Both the position numbers and the translations under genes were made by a program. From Fragilaria crotonensis (lineage: Eukaryota; Bacillariophyta; Fragilariophyceae; Fragilariales; Fragilariaceae): a stretch of 47,937 nt of DNA. The stretch covers positions 1 through 47,937 of the forward strand of contig JAKSYS010000496.1 in NCBI GenBank assembly GCA_022925895.1. The letters run 5' to 3'. This document shows, in pieces, positions 1 to 11,612 of the stretch (position 1 is the first letter of the stretch; every line of letters begins with the position of its first letter). The notes beneath the pieces are model-generated. The model was not told the DNA's origin and ran no database searches. It worked only from the letters and a program-made list of their open reading frames with translations.

Positions 1-1560
1 ATGCTCCTTGCTTTCTTGCTCATTTTGAGGGTAAACTTGAGTCTTGTTGTAATAGGTCTGCAGAGTGGAAAAACCAGGACCCCTGATACTTTACCAGAAG
101 TCTCAACACTTTTAAAGATTGTCCACATAACCTCTTTAATCAAACACATTCCTGCATTTGCACTATTGTGCATCACCAAGGTGTTTTGAATTTGCATACT
201 TTAAACCACTGAATCATACTTCTTGAGTGTGATGCATTCTGACAGTAGGATGCTTGTTGCTCTAGACAAGTGATACTATCCATTCGTTATTCAACATCAA
301 TCGTGACACCTAACTACAATTCTTCTGAAGAAAATAGTTGAATGAAATTTCATACTATCTAGATACGTGCAAATGAAGGACTTACAAGTTTTCAATGTCA
401 AGAAGTCTCATAAGATACCAAGATGGTTTATTCAGCACTACTGGTTAAGACTTTCATGTGTCAAGGATCACAAGACAGCCCGTTGCTGATTGCCAAGTTC
501 AGCATATTAATTTGCTGAAACTTGTCTTAATAATGTGTCAATGGGATCATTGCAAACACCTGTGTTTTGATTTGCCTGGCACAGGAAGGATAAGATAATT
601 CTTTATTGGTGCTGCATTTTGTTCATGCTGAGATTTCTCCCAACATATCGACAATTTGATGTGGCACCTCAGCCAGACATAGTGCATTCATGTTGTATTT
701 CCTTGAAGGGTGACTGTGAGGCGTGTCTCATTCTGTCATGATTGCATCGTAGTGACCAAGATGAATCCTACACCCAATCAAGTGCGTCTTAATGCTCATA
801 TGGCATTGCATTTGCACCAACTTTGATATGAGGTACCGTCCTAAACATCATGAATCAGAATAAGCAAGAGATGATACATGCTCTGGGCAAATCAAATTGT
901 ATGAACCTAAGTCACAGATGTTGAGATTTGTGACAATTTTTACCATTCCAATAGACGTAGAATTGACTGTTGTCTCTGCTGTTGTACAACTTCAAAAGTA
1001 TTTTCATTTTACATTTCTAGTTACACACAATAGTATAAAATACTACTCCTGATTAATTCATCCACATCCACATGCTCTACACTGAGGTAATGACCACATT
1101 GACAATGTCATTCTACTTCTTGATCATGAAAGAATCAACTGCGTAGCATTAGCTTCTTTCATCATTAGTATTTGGTAACTGTCGCACCGTTGTCATTGCA
1201 CTGTACCAAGACCAGGTTGTGTACGACAAAGTAGCAGTAGTACATGGATCTTGTATCCGGTCAGCATTACAACTTCTCTCTCCTTTCCCCTTCTTCCCCG
1301 CTTTTGGCTAGTATCATGGTCATCATGATTAGAGAAGTATTTGTGATAACAGATTGCTATCTGGATTTGTGTGCTGCGAGTTGCTTTTTGGAACAAGATC
1401 CACACCACCAAGTTCCTTCCAAAGCTCGTTTTGAATCACATCACACCCACAGACTATTGCATCACATTCATATGTGTCTTGTTTGTGTGAGAGATTGTCT
1501 GGCTTGCATGATGAGAGATTGATTGAGGAGAGCACAAGCAAGATAATGTCATAGAGCTGT
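1..1560. other. AT-rich stretch without recognisable gene
   Basis: I see no frame with a recognisable domain here. A minus-strand frame is open from about position 185 to the left edge (start of a text reading NTLVMHNSANAG), so a gene or repeat fragment may continue outside the window, but I do not recognise it. Short overlapping frames on both strands at 1190-1570 have no family signature. The stretch lies beyond the 3' end of the copia relic and may be more of the same decayed repeat DNA. Confidence 0.4.
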
Positions 1561-1769
1561 GGGATCACCAGAAGATGTAGCTATGGGCTATGCAAAGATG
1601 AGGGCCGCCGTCATCCGAGCAAAGCAATCAAATGGATCAAAACATTCTTGTTTGCCAAAAAAAAATCAATTTTGTTTTTGTCAGTAGCAAGAATGTGTTT
1701 AAGTTATGTCGGTATTCTTGTCACCGTGAGGGCCGCCGTATTTTACAAGAATGGAAACAAGAAGATGTT

Positions 1770-2643
1770 CTACATATTTGCGCCAGCAAGGTAGATATTA
1801 GGTTCCTTGATGCTCTCAGGTTTGAGTTCGTATAATTTCTCAAGTTCATCCATAGTTACCTAAGGCTCTTTCGCAAAGACCAAAATATCATCCACATAGA
1901 CCAACACCATATTGTAATGCGTTCCGGCACTTAGAAGCCACAGCACGTCTGGATCCGTTTGTGACGACGTAAACTTCAGGTCACGCAATGTTGCCGCCAA
2001 ATCCGCTTGCCACGCGGCTCCAGACGATTTGAGGCCATATAATGCACGCGTTATAATGAGTACCTTACCACGATCCTCGCCAGTTTCAATACCGCCCTCA
2101 AACCAGCATATCTTTTCTCGGCACTTTGCGTTCAGGTGGTGGTATGCATTCGTTACGTCGCCGGCAAGCACGTCAAGATCATTCAACCCAGCGATATGAA
2201 ACACCAATCGCATGCTGTCACGAGATACCATACTGGAGTATGTAATGGAACTTGGTGTGTCTGTCGTATGTCCACCGGCGACAAACCTTGCCTTGCGGGT
2301 GAAGTCCATTTTCACATCAAAGATCACATGACATTGAGTTTCCTGGAAACCTATCAATGATGACTCCTTTCCAGTTCGCGCTTGCTCAGGATTCACATCA
2401 TCACCCCGTCTCCAACAACTTTTACTTTGGACATTTCCTTACCCAGGGCATTGCGCCAAAAGTCCGTTCCGGTCTCCTCGTCGATCGCGAGAGCTTCCTC
2501 AACCGTTCTTGGTACGCGAATCCCAAACTTATGAGTTGTTTGCCTGTATCGCTTTTAACCTTCGCAACGATGCGATTTCGCTTTCGTAATACCGTATGTA
2601 CCCACCAGTTGAAAGCTGGTTCGTTGGCGATTTTATTCGCCAC
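1770..2643 (-). pseudogene. Copia reverse transcriptase remnant
   Basis: The first part (2643 to 2422) carries the pre-RT text IANEPAFNWWV and VLRKRNRIVAKVK. After a frame change, 2396-1860 gives the RT palm with LAGDVTNAYHHL (catalytic Asp region), ALYGLKSSGAAW, and the catalytic YVDD box in VLVYVDDILVF. An in-frame TAG at 1860-1862 interrupts it, after which the same frame continues as VTMDELEKLYELKPESIKEP to another stop at 1770-1772. The core motifs are present but the reading frame is broken at least twice. It is a relic and not a source of active RT. Confidence 0.88.
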
Positions 2644-2755
2644 CGCATACTAAGCAATCTGGACTGGATTCGCATCCTTCAAGTCCTTCAAAGGCACCCA
2701 GTTGGAGGATCCATCCTTCCAAGAGACAAGAAGAGACCAGCCTCAAGTGGTCGCC

Positions 2756-3214
2756 TTAGTAGCTAGGTACACGGTTACCGTTGTTGCGGCTCGTGACAAA
2801 TCCATCGGCGATCTGGATCGCAGAGTTGTCCGCTCTATAATCAGTGATTTTGCTCAGCAATTGATATTGGTTACCTTTGGAATCAACCTGCGCGTACATG
2901 CATTCGGCGGTGACGTTCGCGAAATAATTCTCAGTCGAACCGTTGGTAAACTCAACGACATATTCGCGAGTGTCAAAGAAGGGGTTAGAGTGTGCACGTC
3001 CAATCGGCTCACCGGATGTTCCCTTCGCACGTCTTACAACACGGCACTTACGCTCGTTACCCGTCCCGACGTCAAATATCAATTCTGCATTCAAATATTT
3101 ATCGAGTAGCTCGTTATCGATGTCGTCGGCATCCATCGTATCAGGGGTTTCCACATCGCCGAGCTTAATCTTCCTCAGTCCGCGCAACTGACGTATCAAC
3201 AGGTTCGTCTTCAA
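2756..3214 (-). pseudogene. Copia integrase-RT linker remnant
   Basis: This is an open segment of about 150 codons between the integrase and RT parts. It contains YLNAELIFDVGTGNERKCRVV, RAKGTSGEPIGRAHSNPFF and ENYFANVTAECMYAQVDSKG, text typical of the connecting region in CoDi-type polyproteins. It ends in a stop before the RT part and is preceded by a broken stretch (3214-3432) that still encodes recognisable linker text in another frame. It has no enzymatic function of its own. Confidence 0.75.
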
Positions 3215-3431
3215 GCAATGTAGAACCCGCCAGTATCATCGGCAATAAAATTCTGATCCGCTAGTCTTTCGTCAATCAACTGATCAAACCGCTCAATTTC
3301 GAGTTTGACACTGTCCTCACATAGTCGTCGCGCACGACGTGCTGCACCATTGTCCGAGCGATTACATTACCGGACTCCAGCAGCAACCGATAGCAAAGGT
3401 CAATTCCAACTCAATGTGCAACACCGAAACA

Positions 3432-4191
3432 TCAAGCGAGTCGGCGTCTGCTACCATCAATCTCAATCTTCTTCTGGTCGCAGTACCATACCCGGTCGTA
3501 GAACTCAAAGTCAATCCATTCGGAAGTATCCGGCGTCTCACCGGTCACCATTTCAATCCCACTGCGTTGTTCGCAACCACAAGGGATCCGGTTAAGAATG
3601 TTAGCTTCATAGTATACTAAACCGTAATCCCATAATTGGGGTGGCACCTTGCTCTTTAACATGCGGTTCCTCCATCGCTTCTTGAGTTCGCCGATTTCTC
3701 TTCTGGCTGCATAGTTCTGATTGGATCGCCCTGATTCGGAGCACTTTACTCTGATTTTTAATCGATTGACCTCATTCATAAAGTCAGTTCTAGGGCCAAC
3801 AACCTCTGCCGCTCCATCGGATAAGAGTGTGTCAGGAATCCTAACAACATCTGTGAATTTGGTCAGGGCTTGCGCACCTTTTGCTTTCTCTTCCAAAGTG
3901 TGCACAGTTGTGAAATTTCCATTAGTGAATACCTGCGCGCACGAGTTACCTTGCAACAATATATCCTTTGGTAATAAGGTGTCAGTAAACCAGTCCCCGT
4001 TCAGTCGTCGTCGGTCCAGGTGCAAGTGGTCGACACGGTATCGTCGATGCAAAGGGTGCACCGCCGTTCGTACTCCACGTTGCGTCGTAACCTTTAAAGT
4101 GCGTTTCGCCGTTTCGAGTCCAATTTGCCACTTCCGACTGAGGTTTTCGAAGCTGATACTCGAATGTCGTTCGCTCGTGAATGTTGCCCAT
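3432..4191 (-). pseudogene. Copia integrase (DDE) remnant
   Basis: The frame 4061-3432 carries the integrase core. GDWFTDTLLPK is near the first catalytic Asp, LLSDGAAEVVGPR carries the second Asp, and AARREIGELKKRWRNRML carries the catalytic Glu, followed by the C-terminal WDYGLVYYEANILNRIP and EWIDFEFYDRVWY text. The N-terminal part continues in another frame up to 4191. In an intact element this enzyme would insert the cDNA into the genome. Here it is split between frames and is not functional as written. Confidence 0.85.
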
Positions 4192-4519
4192 ATATCTTGT
4201 GCATTAGAGTAGAGAGAAGAAACAGCACAACAGTCAAAGGTGGGTGAGATGGCACTCAGGAGTGTTGTGGAGTTGGATGATATACCCCGCGATGCGGGTT
4301 ATATACAGTCGATAAACACTCGTTAATGCGGAAAGCGGTCTGGACATGTGCAGATCCGCTGGATTCCATGTCGAAGCGGTTAGCTTAATTATGGGAAGGT
4401 TCGAGAGCTCCAAATCCGTGGGAACACGCGACTCGAAACGAGGTTTGGTCAGAGGTTAGAAGGGGAATAGACACTGACTCCAAGTCGCCAAGTGAACGAT
4501 GAGGGTCCCAAGGGTCATT

Positions 4520-4810
4520 TCAGCAAACAACGCCGTAACCATGAGACCGAATTTGATGTGGGTTAATGAGCGAGCAATGCAATTCGTTCCCGAACCACAG
4601 GACTTGATCAGCGACGAGGTCAACGGAGTTACCAGTCGTCAGGCAGGTATACGTCGTTGCACATCTGGCAATCGGAACGTTAGGTTTTGGTTGATATTCT
4701 GCAGAAAAGGGAGATACGTTGCAATACGCGCCGGATAGCTCGTCGAGAAGCTTCCAATTTGGGCCGGCGCAAATAGTGTCAGCAAGATTGTCAATTTCGC
4801 TCATTGCCAC
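4520..4810 (-). pseudogene. Copia protease remnant
   Basis: A 96-codon open stretch contains ADTICAGPNWKLLDE, which fits the retropepsin active-site strand (D-T/S-G-like, here D-T-I-C-A-G), and ends with LINPHQIRSHG and YGVVC, a text shared by CoDi polyproteins between protease and integrase. It lies between the gag and integrase remnants, as expected for Ty1/copia. Confidence 0.7.
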
Positions 4811-4876
4811 GTTACCTGGAGTAGTTGTATGGGGCTGCTGTTGTTTGGGGCCAGTACGTTGCGCACTCGAAGCAAA

Positions 4877-5640
4877 TTAATACTTGCACTTTGCGCGTAG
4901 CACTGGCGTCCTGATGTCAGTTGTTGTTATTATTTGCACCGCGGCCAAAACTGCGACCATTTTGAGAGCCTCGGTCAGTAATATCCGAAACGACGGATTG
5001 ATCAGTCGGGACGTTGTTAGGATTGGAGGCATTGTTGTCGTTGGAGTTGTTGTTGCCCGTAGTGACACTGCTTGTTGAACGATTGGTAGTGCTGTGCGAG
5101 TTCGAACTGCCTCGCCACGTCCGCGACCACCTTCTTGCAGCTGTAGAACATAAGATCGCATACTTCCAAGTCGTTCTCATTCCTCGGAGGAAAAGTTCCT
5201 GTGCGGGTCGGTGATGTCGACATTATTCGCAAATGTGCGACGTGAATTGCCACGGTCACGACCACGACCGTCGCGTCCGCGTCCACCGCGGCCACTTCGT
5301 TGACCAGATCCACTATCGCCTTGGCGTGCTCGGCCACGTCCGCCACGCTGATCATTTGATCCCATTGCACTTACGTACCGGCGCTTGTTCCCAGCTGATG
5401 AGTGCCGGTTGGCACAGTCAAGTTGCGCAGCAGCTTGTATACTTGCGATCAAACTAGAAATAAACTCAGCGGCCTTGTCGAAGTCCGAACGATAGTTTTG
5501 GAATCCATTGATCCTTGCGGACACAATGCTCGTATCGGTAGACCAAATAGCGCACAGCAATACATCCATACGTTGCTGGGGCGGCAACAGCCGGGACCTC
5601 ATCGACAACTGGTTCAGCGTCCATCTGCATGGAAACGCCT
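4877..5640 (-). pseudogene. Copia gag remnant
   Basis: The frame 5608-5177 encodes RMDVLLCAIW, ARINGFQNYRSDFDKAAEF and then a Gly/Arg/Asp-rich RGG-type tract, ending with FANNVDITDPHRNFSSEEW-like text. This is the gag layout of CoDi elements: helical capsid-like part, basic RGG-rich nucleic-acid-binding part, then the ITDPxRxF motif. Downstream text is split over two or three frames and includes Asn/Ser-rich low complexity. The 5' end of gag and any leader beyond 5640 are not clear. Confidence 0.7.
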
Positions 5641-7770
5641 ATGCGTTAGTATGCATACTTGCATTTTTGTCCAGGTCCATACCACTACGGGTAGGATGTG
5701 AGGCGGGTCACAGTCCAGCCGGTTGGTGCAGGGTAATCAGTCCTGACCTCATCGAGTTATTTGGGGCCTCACGGGAGCCGAAGGCTCATTATAGAACGTG
5801 GGCTGATGATATCGAACGCTGACGCCCGCCATTTGGCCAACAAAAGTGTTACGAACAGCGTATATCAAATATCATTAAACGCAAAGCAAGATTTCCTGGG
5901 GTTTTCTACCGATTCGGCAGTAGAATGTGGTATATATAGCTTGATGCAAGTCACAAATGTCATGAATGACGCGAAATGAATCTTTCCTGACCATGAGAAT
6001 TTTGTTTGCCGTTGCATCACCTTTCCTTCATTTCCATTGCTTCTTTCAATCTTTACTGGGTCTGATAAACCGTTTCAGTTCGTACGTGATGGCGGATTGT
6101 TACCTTGACAGGGGAAAGTACAGCGATATAGGGTAACTAACACGGTAGCAAAAGGACAAGCAATAAAGCTTGTGAATCCTACACATACGTTTGTTACTAC
6201 CGTAGCTCTACCCGTTTTTCATACCGTACCGTACATGCTTAAACGTTGGGAAATTCCCATACCGAGTAGGAATTTGTCATACCATTCTTAACTCGACTGG
6301 GTACAAAACTAATGCAGGATACACTTTCTTAGGAAAACGCAATACTTGGAGGTGTTCGCGACCGTTACTGAGCGCGCACTTTGGGTCATTTACCCTTTGG
6401 GCGCTATAAATGTACTATGCTATGTCGGATGTGTGTAGTTGTGTCGTATTCTTAAGACCGTCCAGCTGTTTTGGCATTTACGACATCATTGACATCAGGA
6501 CTCGCTACGTCATAAATAAGTCTGATATTTATGTTTAAGGCCCATTGACTCTTCCGCTGTAATTGACGTGCATGGGTCACTCTCATTGTTGTCAATCGAG
6601 CCTGAATTGTCAGCCATACTCGAGTATGTATACTACAGTGGAAGTACTGTACTGTGATTGAATGAAACGTCGTACCGGTATTCTGTATTAGTACTCTGTA
6701 AATTCATACCGGAGAGACGAGCATTCCTAAGTACAAGAAGTAGTTGAAGAATCGGTGTACTCCAAGGTGTCCCAACGATATGTCATCGAAGAAGGTACAA
6801 CACTACATGCAGTTTAGGTGTACATTAGACATACGACGTAGGTATGTCTGTCTCAAATTACTGTACATGTGGTAGTTAATCTGCTCCTGTCAGGACATTT
6901 GGTGAAGTCGACCACGTACTTACTTAAGACCAAAACGTCCAACGCGTTGTCGAGTGCGTCAGCTTAAGTAACGGCTCTTCGCTTTACCGTTACTGCAACA
7001 GTTCGGTGTCACGAACAAAAGCATTCCAGCAGACGCAGCAACTCGTTCCGCTCCACGAGGGCCACGGGATTCAGCACGACAACCATGTTGAATCGACGAT
7101 CTGCCATCGTCAAGCGACATGAGTGATTGCCTTGTTTACCTTCATCTCAAGGATGATGTCCATTCAAGCACCCTAAAGGATTGAAGTGCAAGTTTTGAGC
7201 AAATCAAATAATACTTTATCGTTCAACGTGAATGGGTGAATCAAGCTTCTTGACGTCTTCCAGTGACAAATTCAAGTACACAACAAAAATCAAGCTTGGG
7301 AACCACCGATTGGAAAATCAAACGAAATCCGCAACCTTCAAAGGTGGATGGAAAGAAAAGCTCTTCATCAACATGAACGACACTGAAATGGTCGATGCAA
7401 ACGCATCAAGGTTGCCATAGCATGCATTCGGAGTACAACCTAATAATACATTTAACATGATTTTTGAAAGAGCCTCTACTTCGAAACTGAACTTAGTAGG
7501 ATTCAACATACTACTGCCAACGACGACTATATTCTTGACTTTAGATTCATCGACAGGCGTCAATAAAGTACGGACATAGCAATGTCCTCTAGTGACAAGG
7601 CCTCAGCTCATGTTCCGTGTACCGTCTCTCGGTCCAGAAATTGCACGGGGCCGAAATACTGATGAATTTTTAGAAGAATCGTCATACCGAAAAATAACGC
7701 CCAACTTTTCGTGATAACTCGTTCCAGTAACAACCATCGCACTCAGCTCCTTTTAGCACCTTAAAGAATA
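5641..7770. other. 2.1-kb stretch without recognisable gene
   Basis: The copia 5' leader and LTR should lie just above 5640 on the minus strand, but I find no matching LTR pair. The only open stretch of any length (minus strand, 7563-7318, about 80 codons) has no recognisable domain. The 80 bp before 7771 would hold the promoter and 5'UTR of the secreted-protein gene. Confidence 0.4.
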
Positions 7771-8400
7771 ATGAACATCCTCCTCCTCCTTCTCCTCCTC
7801 GTCGTCCTCCTCCTCTCCAACGCCGCCGTCGCCTCGGCGATGATCTGTCCCTATGCAACGAGGCGCATCACGTCCTATTTCGCATTCACAGTCGATCTCC
7901 TCTATGGAAAGAACACCACGTGCTCCGACGATGAACAGGTTACTCTCCGCGATTTCATTAACGATGCCATGACAAGCATGAACCTCACCAAGGCAGGTGG
8001 ACCGTCTCGGGAAATCACCGGAGACATTTGCACTGATGCAAATTCGACTAACGACGGCTGGAATCGCAACCTCGTTCGCATCAACTCCTACACGTGGGTC
8101 GGTCGCGCAGGTACGTTTCAGAATTCCAACTTGAACGTCGAATTTTTCTCGCAACAATCTAATTGTACATTTTCCATTTCAGTTTGTCAGTTGTGCACCC
8201 CCGCAAGAAAGCTTCGCAGACTCAGCGGACAGAGCGTCGCGGCAGAAGATGCAGCAGACCTTGCTTCGATCGAACTCACGAATCTCATCAGCAACACCTA
8301 CGGGGATGATCCGGACTCCTGTCTCCATGACGACTGGACCACAGTCGTTGTTGTCAGCGTCACTGAGATGACGCAGACTCCTGAAGATCCATGCGAGTGA
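7771..8400 (+). CDS. Small secreted protein, one probable 72-bp intron
   Basis: The protein starts with a signal peptide (MNILLLLLLLVVLLLSNA followed by AVASA). The rest is a Cys-containing lumenal or extracellular domain with N-glycosylation-type sites (NTT, NLT, NST) and CPYATRR, VCQLCTPARKLRRLSGQ and a C-terminal Asp/Glu/Pro end (EDPCE). The frame is open throughout for 209 codons, but 8111-8182 has a canonical intron form: GTACGT donor, pyrimidine-rich TTTTCCATTTCAG acceptor, and length 72, which preserves the frame. Spliced, the product is about 185 residues and joins GRA to VCQLC. I do not recognise a named family. Its layout (signal peptide, about 170-residue Cys-bearing domain) resembles the product at 38935-39447. 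Confidence 0.7.
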   Translation: MNILLLLLLLVVLLLSNAAVASAMICPYATRRITSYFAFTVDLLYGKNTTCSDDEQVTLRDFINDAMTSMNLTKAGGPSREITGDICTDANSTNDGWNRNLVRINSYTWVGRAGTFQNSNLNVEFFSQQSNCTFSISVCQLCTPARKLRRLSGQSVAAEDAADLASIELTNLISNTYGDDPDSCLHDDWTTVVVVSVTEMTQTPEDPCE

Positions 8401-8483
8401 GCCCCAGATTCGTCATCCATGTCCAAGGATAGTGTAAACGTGACAGTAAAATCCTTCCCCGATAAAAATTAGCGACACGCACA

Positions 8484-9500
8484 TCACCGCTTCGTAGCAA
8501 ATAATTCTGATGCCTCGTCATGTCCTCCTCTCTGCGCAGATGAGTTACGACATGTTTTCAAACCCTTTCCACGGCTGAGTAACACAGTGATAGTGCAGCG
8601 CCATTTGCATATTGTCGAATATTTCCATGCACAGCATGACGACGTAATTAAATCCGAGTCAATCAATTTTCAACAACTCAATCATCATAACTCATGCAAC
8701 AAATGAGCACGCCCTCCAGTTCTCGCACGTCCATTGAAGTTCTCAAAAGTGACAAGAGCGCAGCCATTTGTTGTACACGTAACCAATACCACAGTGATAG
8801 TGCAGCGCCATTGCTCGAATATTTCCATGCACAGCATGTCGACGTATTTAAATCCGAGTCAATCAATTTTCAACAACTCAATCATCATAACTCATGTAAC
8901 TAATGAGCACGCCCTCCAGTTCTCGCACGTCCATTGAAGTTCTCAAAAGTGACAAGAGCGCAGCCATTTGTTGTACACGTAACCAATACCACAGTGATAG
9001 TGCAGCGCCATTGCATATTGTCGAATATTTCCATGCACAGCATGTCGACGATTTCTGATCCGAGTCACACCATCTTCAACAACTCGATCATCACAAATTC
9101 ATGGAAAAATCGAGCACGTCCTCCAATTCTCGCACGTGCAGTCATTCGTGGTATGCGTAACCAATACCACAGTGATAGTGCAGCGCCATTGCATATTGTC
9201 GAATATTTCCATGCACAGCATATCAACGATTTCTGATCCGAGTCACTCCATCTTCAACAACTCGATCATCACAAATTCATGTAAAAATCGAGCACGTCCT
9301 CCAGTTCTCGCACGTGCAGCCATTGTCACATGCATATCCAATACCACAGTGACAGTGCAGCGCCCACGCTTGATTTCTGATCCGAGTTACTCCATCTTCA
9401 CCAACTCGATCATCACAAAAATGCATGTAAAAAACGAGCTCCAGTTCTCGCACGTGCCGTAAAGTTCTCAAAAGTGACAAGGGCGCAGCCATTCTCATTT
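8484..9500 (+). repeat. Five-copy tandem repeat, about 176-207 bp per unit
   Basis: The marker CACAGTGATAGTGCAGCGCC (one substitution in the last copy) recurs at 8583, 8790, 8990, 9166 and 9345, giving spacings of 207, 200, 176 and 179 bp. Each unit also carries TCGAATATTTCCATGCACAG (lost in the last unit), ATCCGAGT, TCAACAACTC and CAGTTCTCGCACGT segments. Copies 2 and 3 are nearly identical; copies 4 and 5 lack the segment with TTCTCAAAAGTGACAAG, which reappears at about 9461-9500 as a partial sixth copy. Open frames inside are short and are by-products of the repeat. Confidence 0.9.
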
Positions 9501-9509
9501 GCATAACCA

Positions 9510-10880
9510 AGACAGCAGTTCTTTATCTAAGACAGGATTCGACAACGTCAAAATAAATGCAACGATGTTGCCAAGAACCCGCAAACCGACGACGGATGTA
9601 TTGTCCGGGGCTTCACCCTTCATTTTCTTCATGTTCACATCGATAATTGAAGAAGGCTCCGACGGTTTGATCCTTGAATGAAACGTTCATCTTGACTCGT
9701 GTGAGAAAAGGCAAGCGTCAATCGGCTGACAAGCGGGTCACTGGCAGCAATGCTACGCTGTACTGGTACGTCGTAAGGTCTCACCGACATGTCAACAGAA
9801 AACAAACCAAAAACCGCAATCTGATGAACACGACGGGGCTGATGTCAAGCCTTCATATCACGCTTCACCGAATTTATTCTTGATGCACAAGAACATCATC
9901 GAAGAAAGCAACGAAAGGAGAAGCTTTCTGCGACCCGAAAAGTGTTTTCGTTCCATACATAATACGAGCATGTTGACACGTGCAACACGCTTCGATTAGC
10001 TGGCGAGCGGGTCACTGGAAAGAGCAACCTAATTTCTAAACACAAGAGCATCTCCCATGAAATGCTCACGTCAATGGTGAGACTACCAGCCTCGACACCC
10101 CATTTGTCAAACATCTCAATTCGTTCATCGTAAATCCCCTTGTTTGAGGAGTTAACAACCGCTCATTGAGGCCAAAAAAGCAGGAGAGTCATCCGTAGGA
10201 GCATGTTCAAGCCGCGATGTGAAAACACGTGTATTGTTAAGTCACCATAGATGAACAGACAAATCATGCGTCGATGAGAAGACGCCCTAAACTATGAATG
10301 GAACTGGACCAATCACCGAAGTAAACGGACAGCCACTCTCTTACGTCCATAGCGAGCAGCCTAAAAGAAGCGAATGCTCTTGACAATCCATTGCTGCTCG
10401 ATCAAGCTCACCACATTGGAAGCAGCAGGACCAAGTGTTGATGAAATTAAAAAAATCCAGTTCCGGGGTTTCGAAGAAACCCCACCAAAACAACGCCACG
10501 TGCCCAGTGGTATACTCTGTAGGTAGGAAAAATTGCAACAGCGCTGAAGAAACATGGCTGCTCACCGTCGATGCAGTTCATCTGCGGCACCTCGCTCATT
10601 TCTCATCGTCGTTACCATTCAAACATGTGCACCAGGGTGAGGTTTTGGTAAACTGATCTGGCTGCGAACCCTCGCCGCAACAAGACCTAACGCATCCCCC
10701 AAAGGCAAACTTACAGGAAACTGAATGGGCGGATTGTCATCCTTCTTCATTACATGGTATCAAATTTCTTTACGGTCGTGATAAGAGAAGTCCCATGGAG
10801 AGAACGGAGACTCCATTGCGTTAATGACAGCAATCGAGCAGCGACCACAGTGAAAGGCTGTTGTGAAAAGTGAACACCCT
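9510..10880. other. 1.4-kb stretch without recognisable gene
   Basis: Only short frames without recognisable motifs are present. Two similar short segments, AAGCGGGTCACTGGCAGCAA at about 9731 and GAGCGGGTCACTGGAAAGAG at about 10004, are in direct orientation. A compact hairpin occurs at 10465-10483 (GGGGTTTC, GAA loop, GAAACCCC). Confidence 0.35.
10465..10483. repeat. Small perfect hairpin (8-bp stem, 3-nt loop)
   Basis: GGGGTTTC GAA GAAACCCC forms a perfect stem. It lies in non-coding DNA and its role is unknown. Confidence 0.6.
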
Positions 10881-10882
10881 CA

Positions 10883-11255
10883 ATTGATGTTATGCGCAGG
10901 GATGTAAGGGGAGTCAAGTGGCGGGACCAATAAGAGGCGTGTAGTAGGTCTAAACGGACCAGGACCAAAATTCCCGAATTTTGGTCCTGGTCCGTTTTCG
11001 CCGGAAGCGAATTACCAGCACGAGGTCGCATTTTGATAGCGTGCGGGTTAACGGAACCTGTCGACGCCCAGGTCGGCATACGATTGATGTTATGCGCAGG
11101 GATGTAAAAAAGGGGAGTCAAGATGTGGGACCAATATTAAGAGGCGTCAGGCGTGTCCTGGTCGGTTATTCCGGAAGCGAATTACAAGCACGAGGTCGCA
11201 TTTTGATAGCGTGCGGGTTAACGGAACCTGTCGACGCCCAGGTGGGCATAAGGTT
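10883..11255 (+). repeat. 200-bp tandem duplication, two copies
   Basis: Copy 1 starts at 10883 and copy 2 at 11083 with ATTGATGTTATGCGCAGGGA; both run on to GCGTGCGGGTTAACGGAACC and GTCGACGCCCAGGT (end near 11250). The copies share GGGGAGTCAAG, GGGACCAATA, AAGAGGCGT, CCGGAAGCGAATTAC and ACGAGGTCGCATTTTGATAG. They differ mainly at the centre, where copy 1 holds a long hairpin (10952-10997) and copy 2 has a shorter unfolded version. Confidence 0.9.
10952..10997. repeat. Perfect 22-bp inverted repeat with 2-nt spacer
   Basis: The left arm at 10952-10973 (AAACGGACCAGGACCAAAAT followed by TC) is exactly complementary to 10976-10997, separated by CC. It occurs only in copy 1 of the surrounding tandem duplication. 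Copy 2 keeps only a TCCTGGTCGG-like trace of the right arm. Confidence 0.95.
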
Positions 11256-11612
11256 CGGGTTAAGAACCAGGACGTAACCGTTACGGGGTACGCCCCCAGT
11301 AGGTAAGTGTCTAGTACGACACTGACTACTGCTTAGTGTATCTATAAGTACTCGCATAAACACAGTACAATACATGGACGAACTGATTTACGACAGAAGC
11401 TGGACAGATTGACAGACGAGTGATTTGAGCATGCTCATTCACGAAGATTGATGATTTGTTACACTATGAAGTTGTATTAAACTCCAAACGATAGGGGGGT
11501 AGCTGCTTTCTGGTGGGAAAATCGCGTTCAAAGTATAGCGCGCCTCAAAAACTCAATAATATTTTCTAATGCTTCTCACAAAGTTCGTTGTTTAATTGCT
11601 CCTTTCTACATC

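Larger units (their letters stand above)
1770..5640 (-). mobile_element. Decayed Ty1/copia (CoDi-like) retrotransposon, internal region
   Basis: Read on the minus strand, the domains occur in copia order: glycine/arginine-rich gag, protease, integrase, linker, then reverse transcriptase. Integrase preceding RT is the Ty1/copia order, not gypsy. The text (for example LINPHQIRSHG, SDGAAEVVGPR, YVDDILVFAKEP) resembles the CoDi elements described from diatom genomes. The frame changes repeatedly and there are in-frame stops, so the copy is inactive. No RNase H is seen after RT and I could not find paired LTRs. It is therefore truncated at its 3' end or cut by later rearrangement. Confidence 0.9.

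Noticed and set aside
1598-1740. GAGGGCCGCCGT occurring twice as possible target duplication of the copia relic
   Set aside because: Both copies lie on the same side of the element and no LTR ends are adjacent.
8694-9462. Several 60-108 codon frames inside the tandem repeat
   Set aside because: Same frame recurs because the DNA repeats; no start context, domain or conservation beyond the repeat itself.
8484-9500. CRISPR-like array
   Set aside because: Units are about 200 bp and nearly identical throughout, with no short-repeat/unique-spacer alternation, and the genome is eukaryotic.
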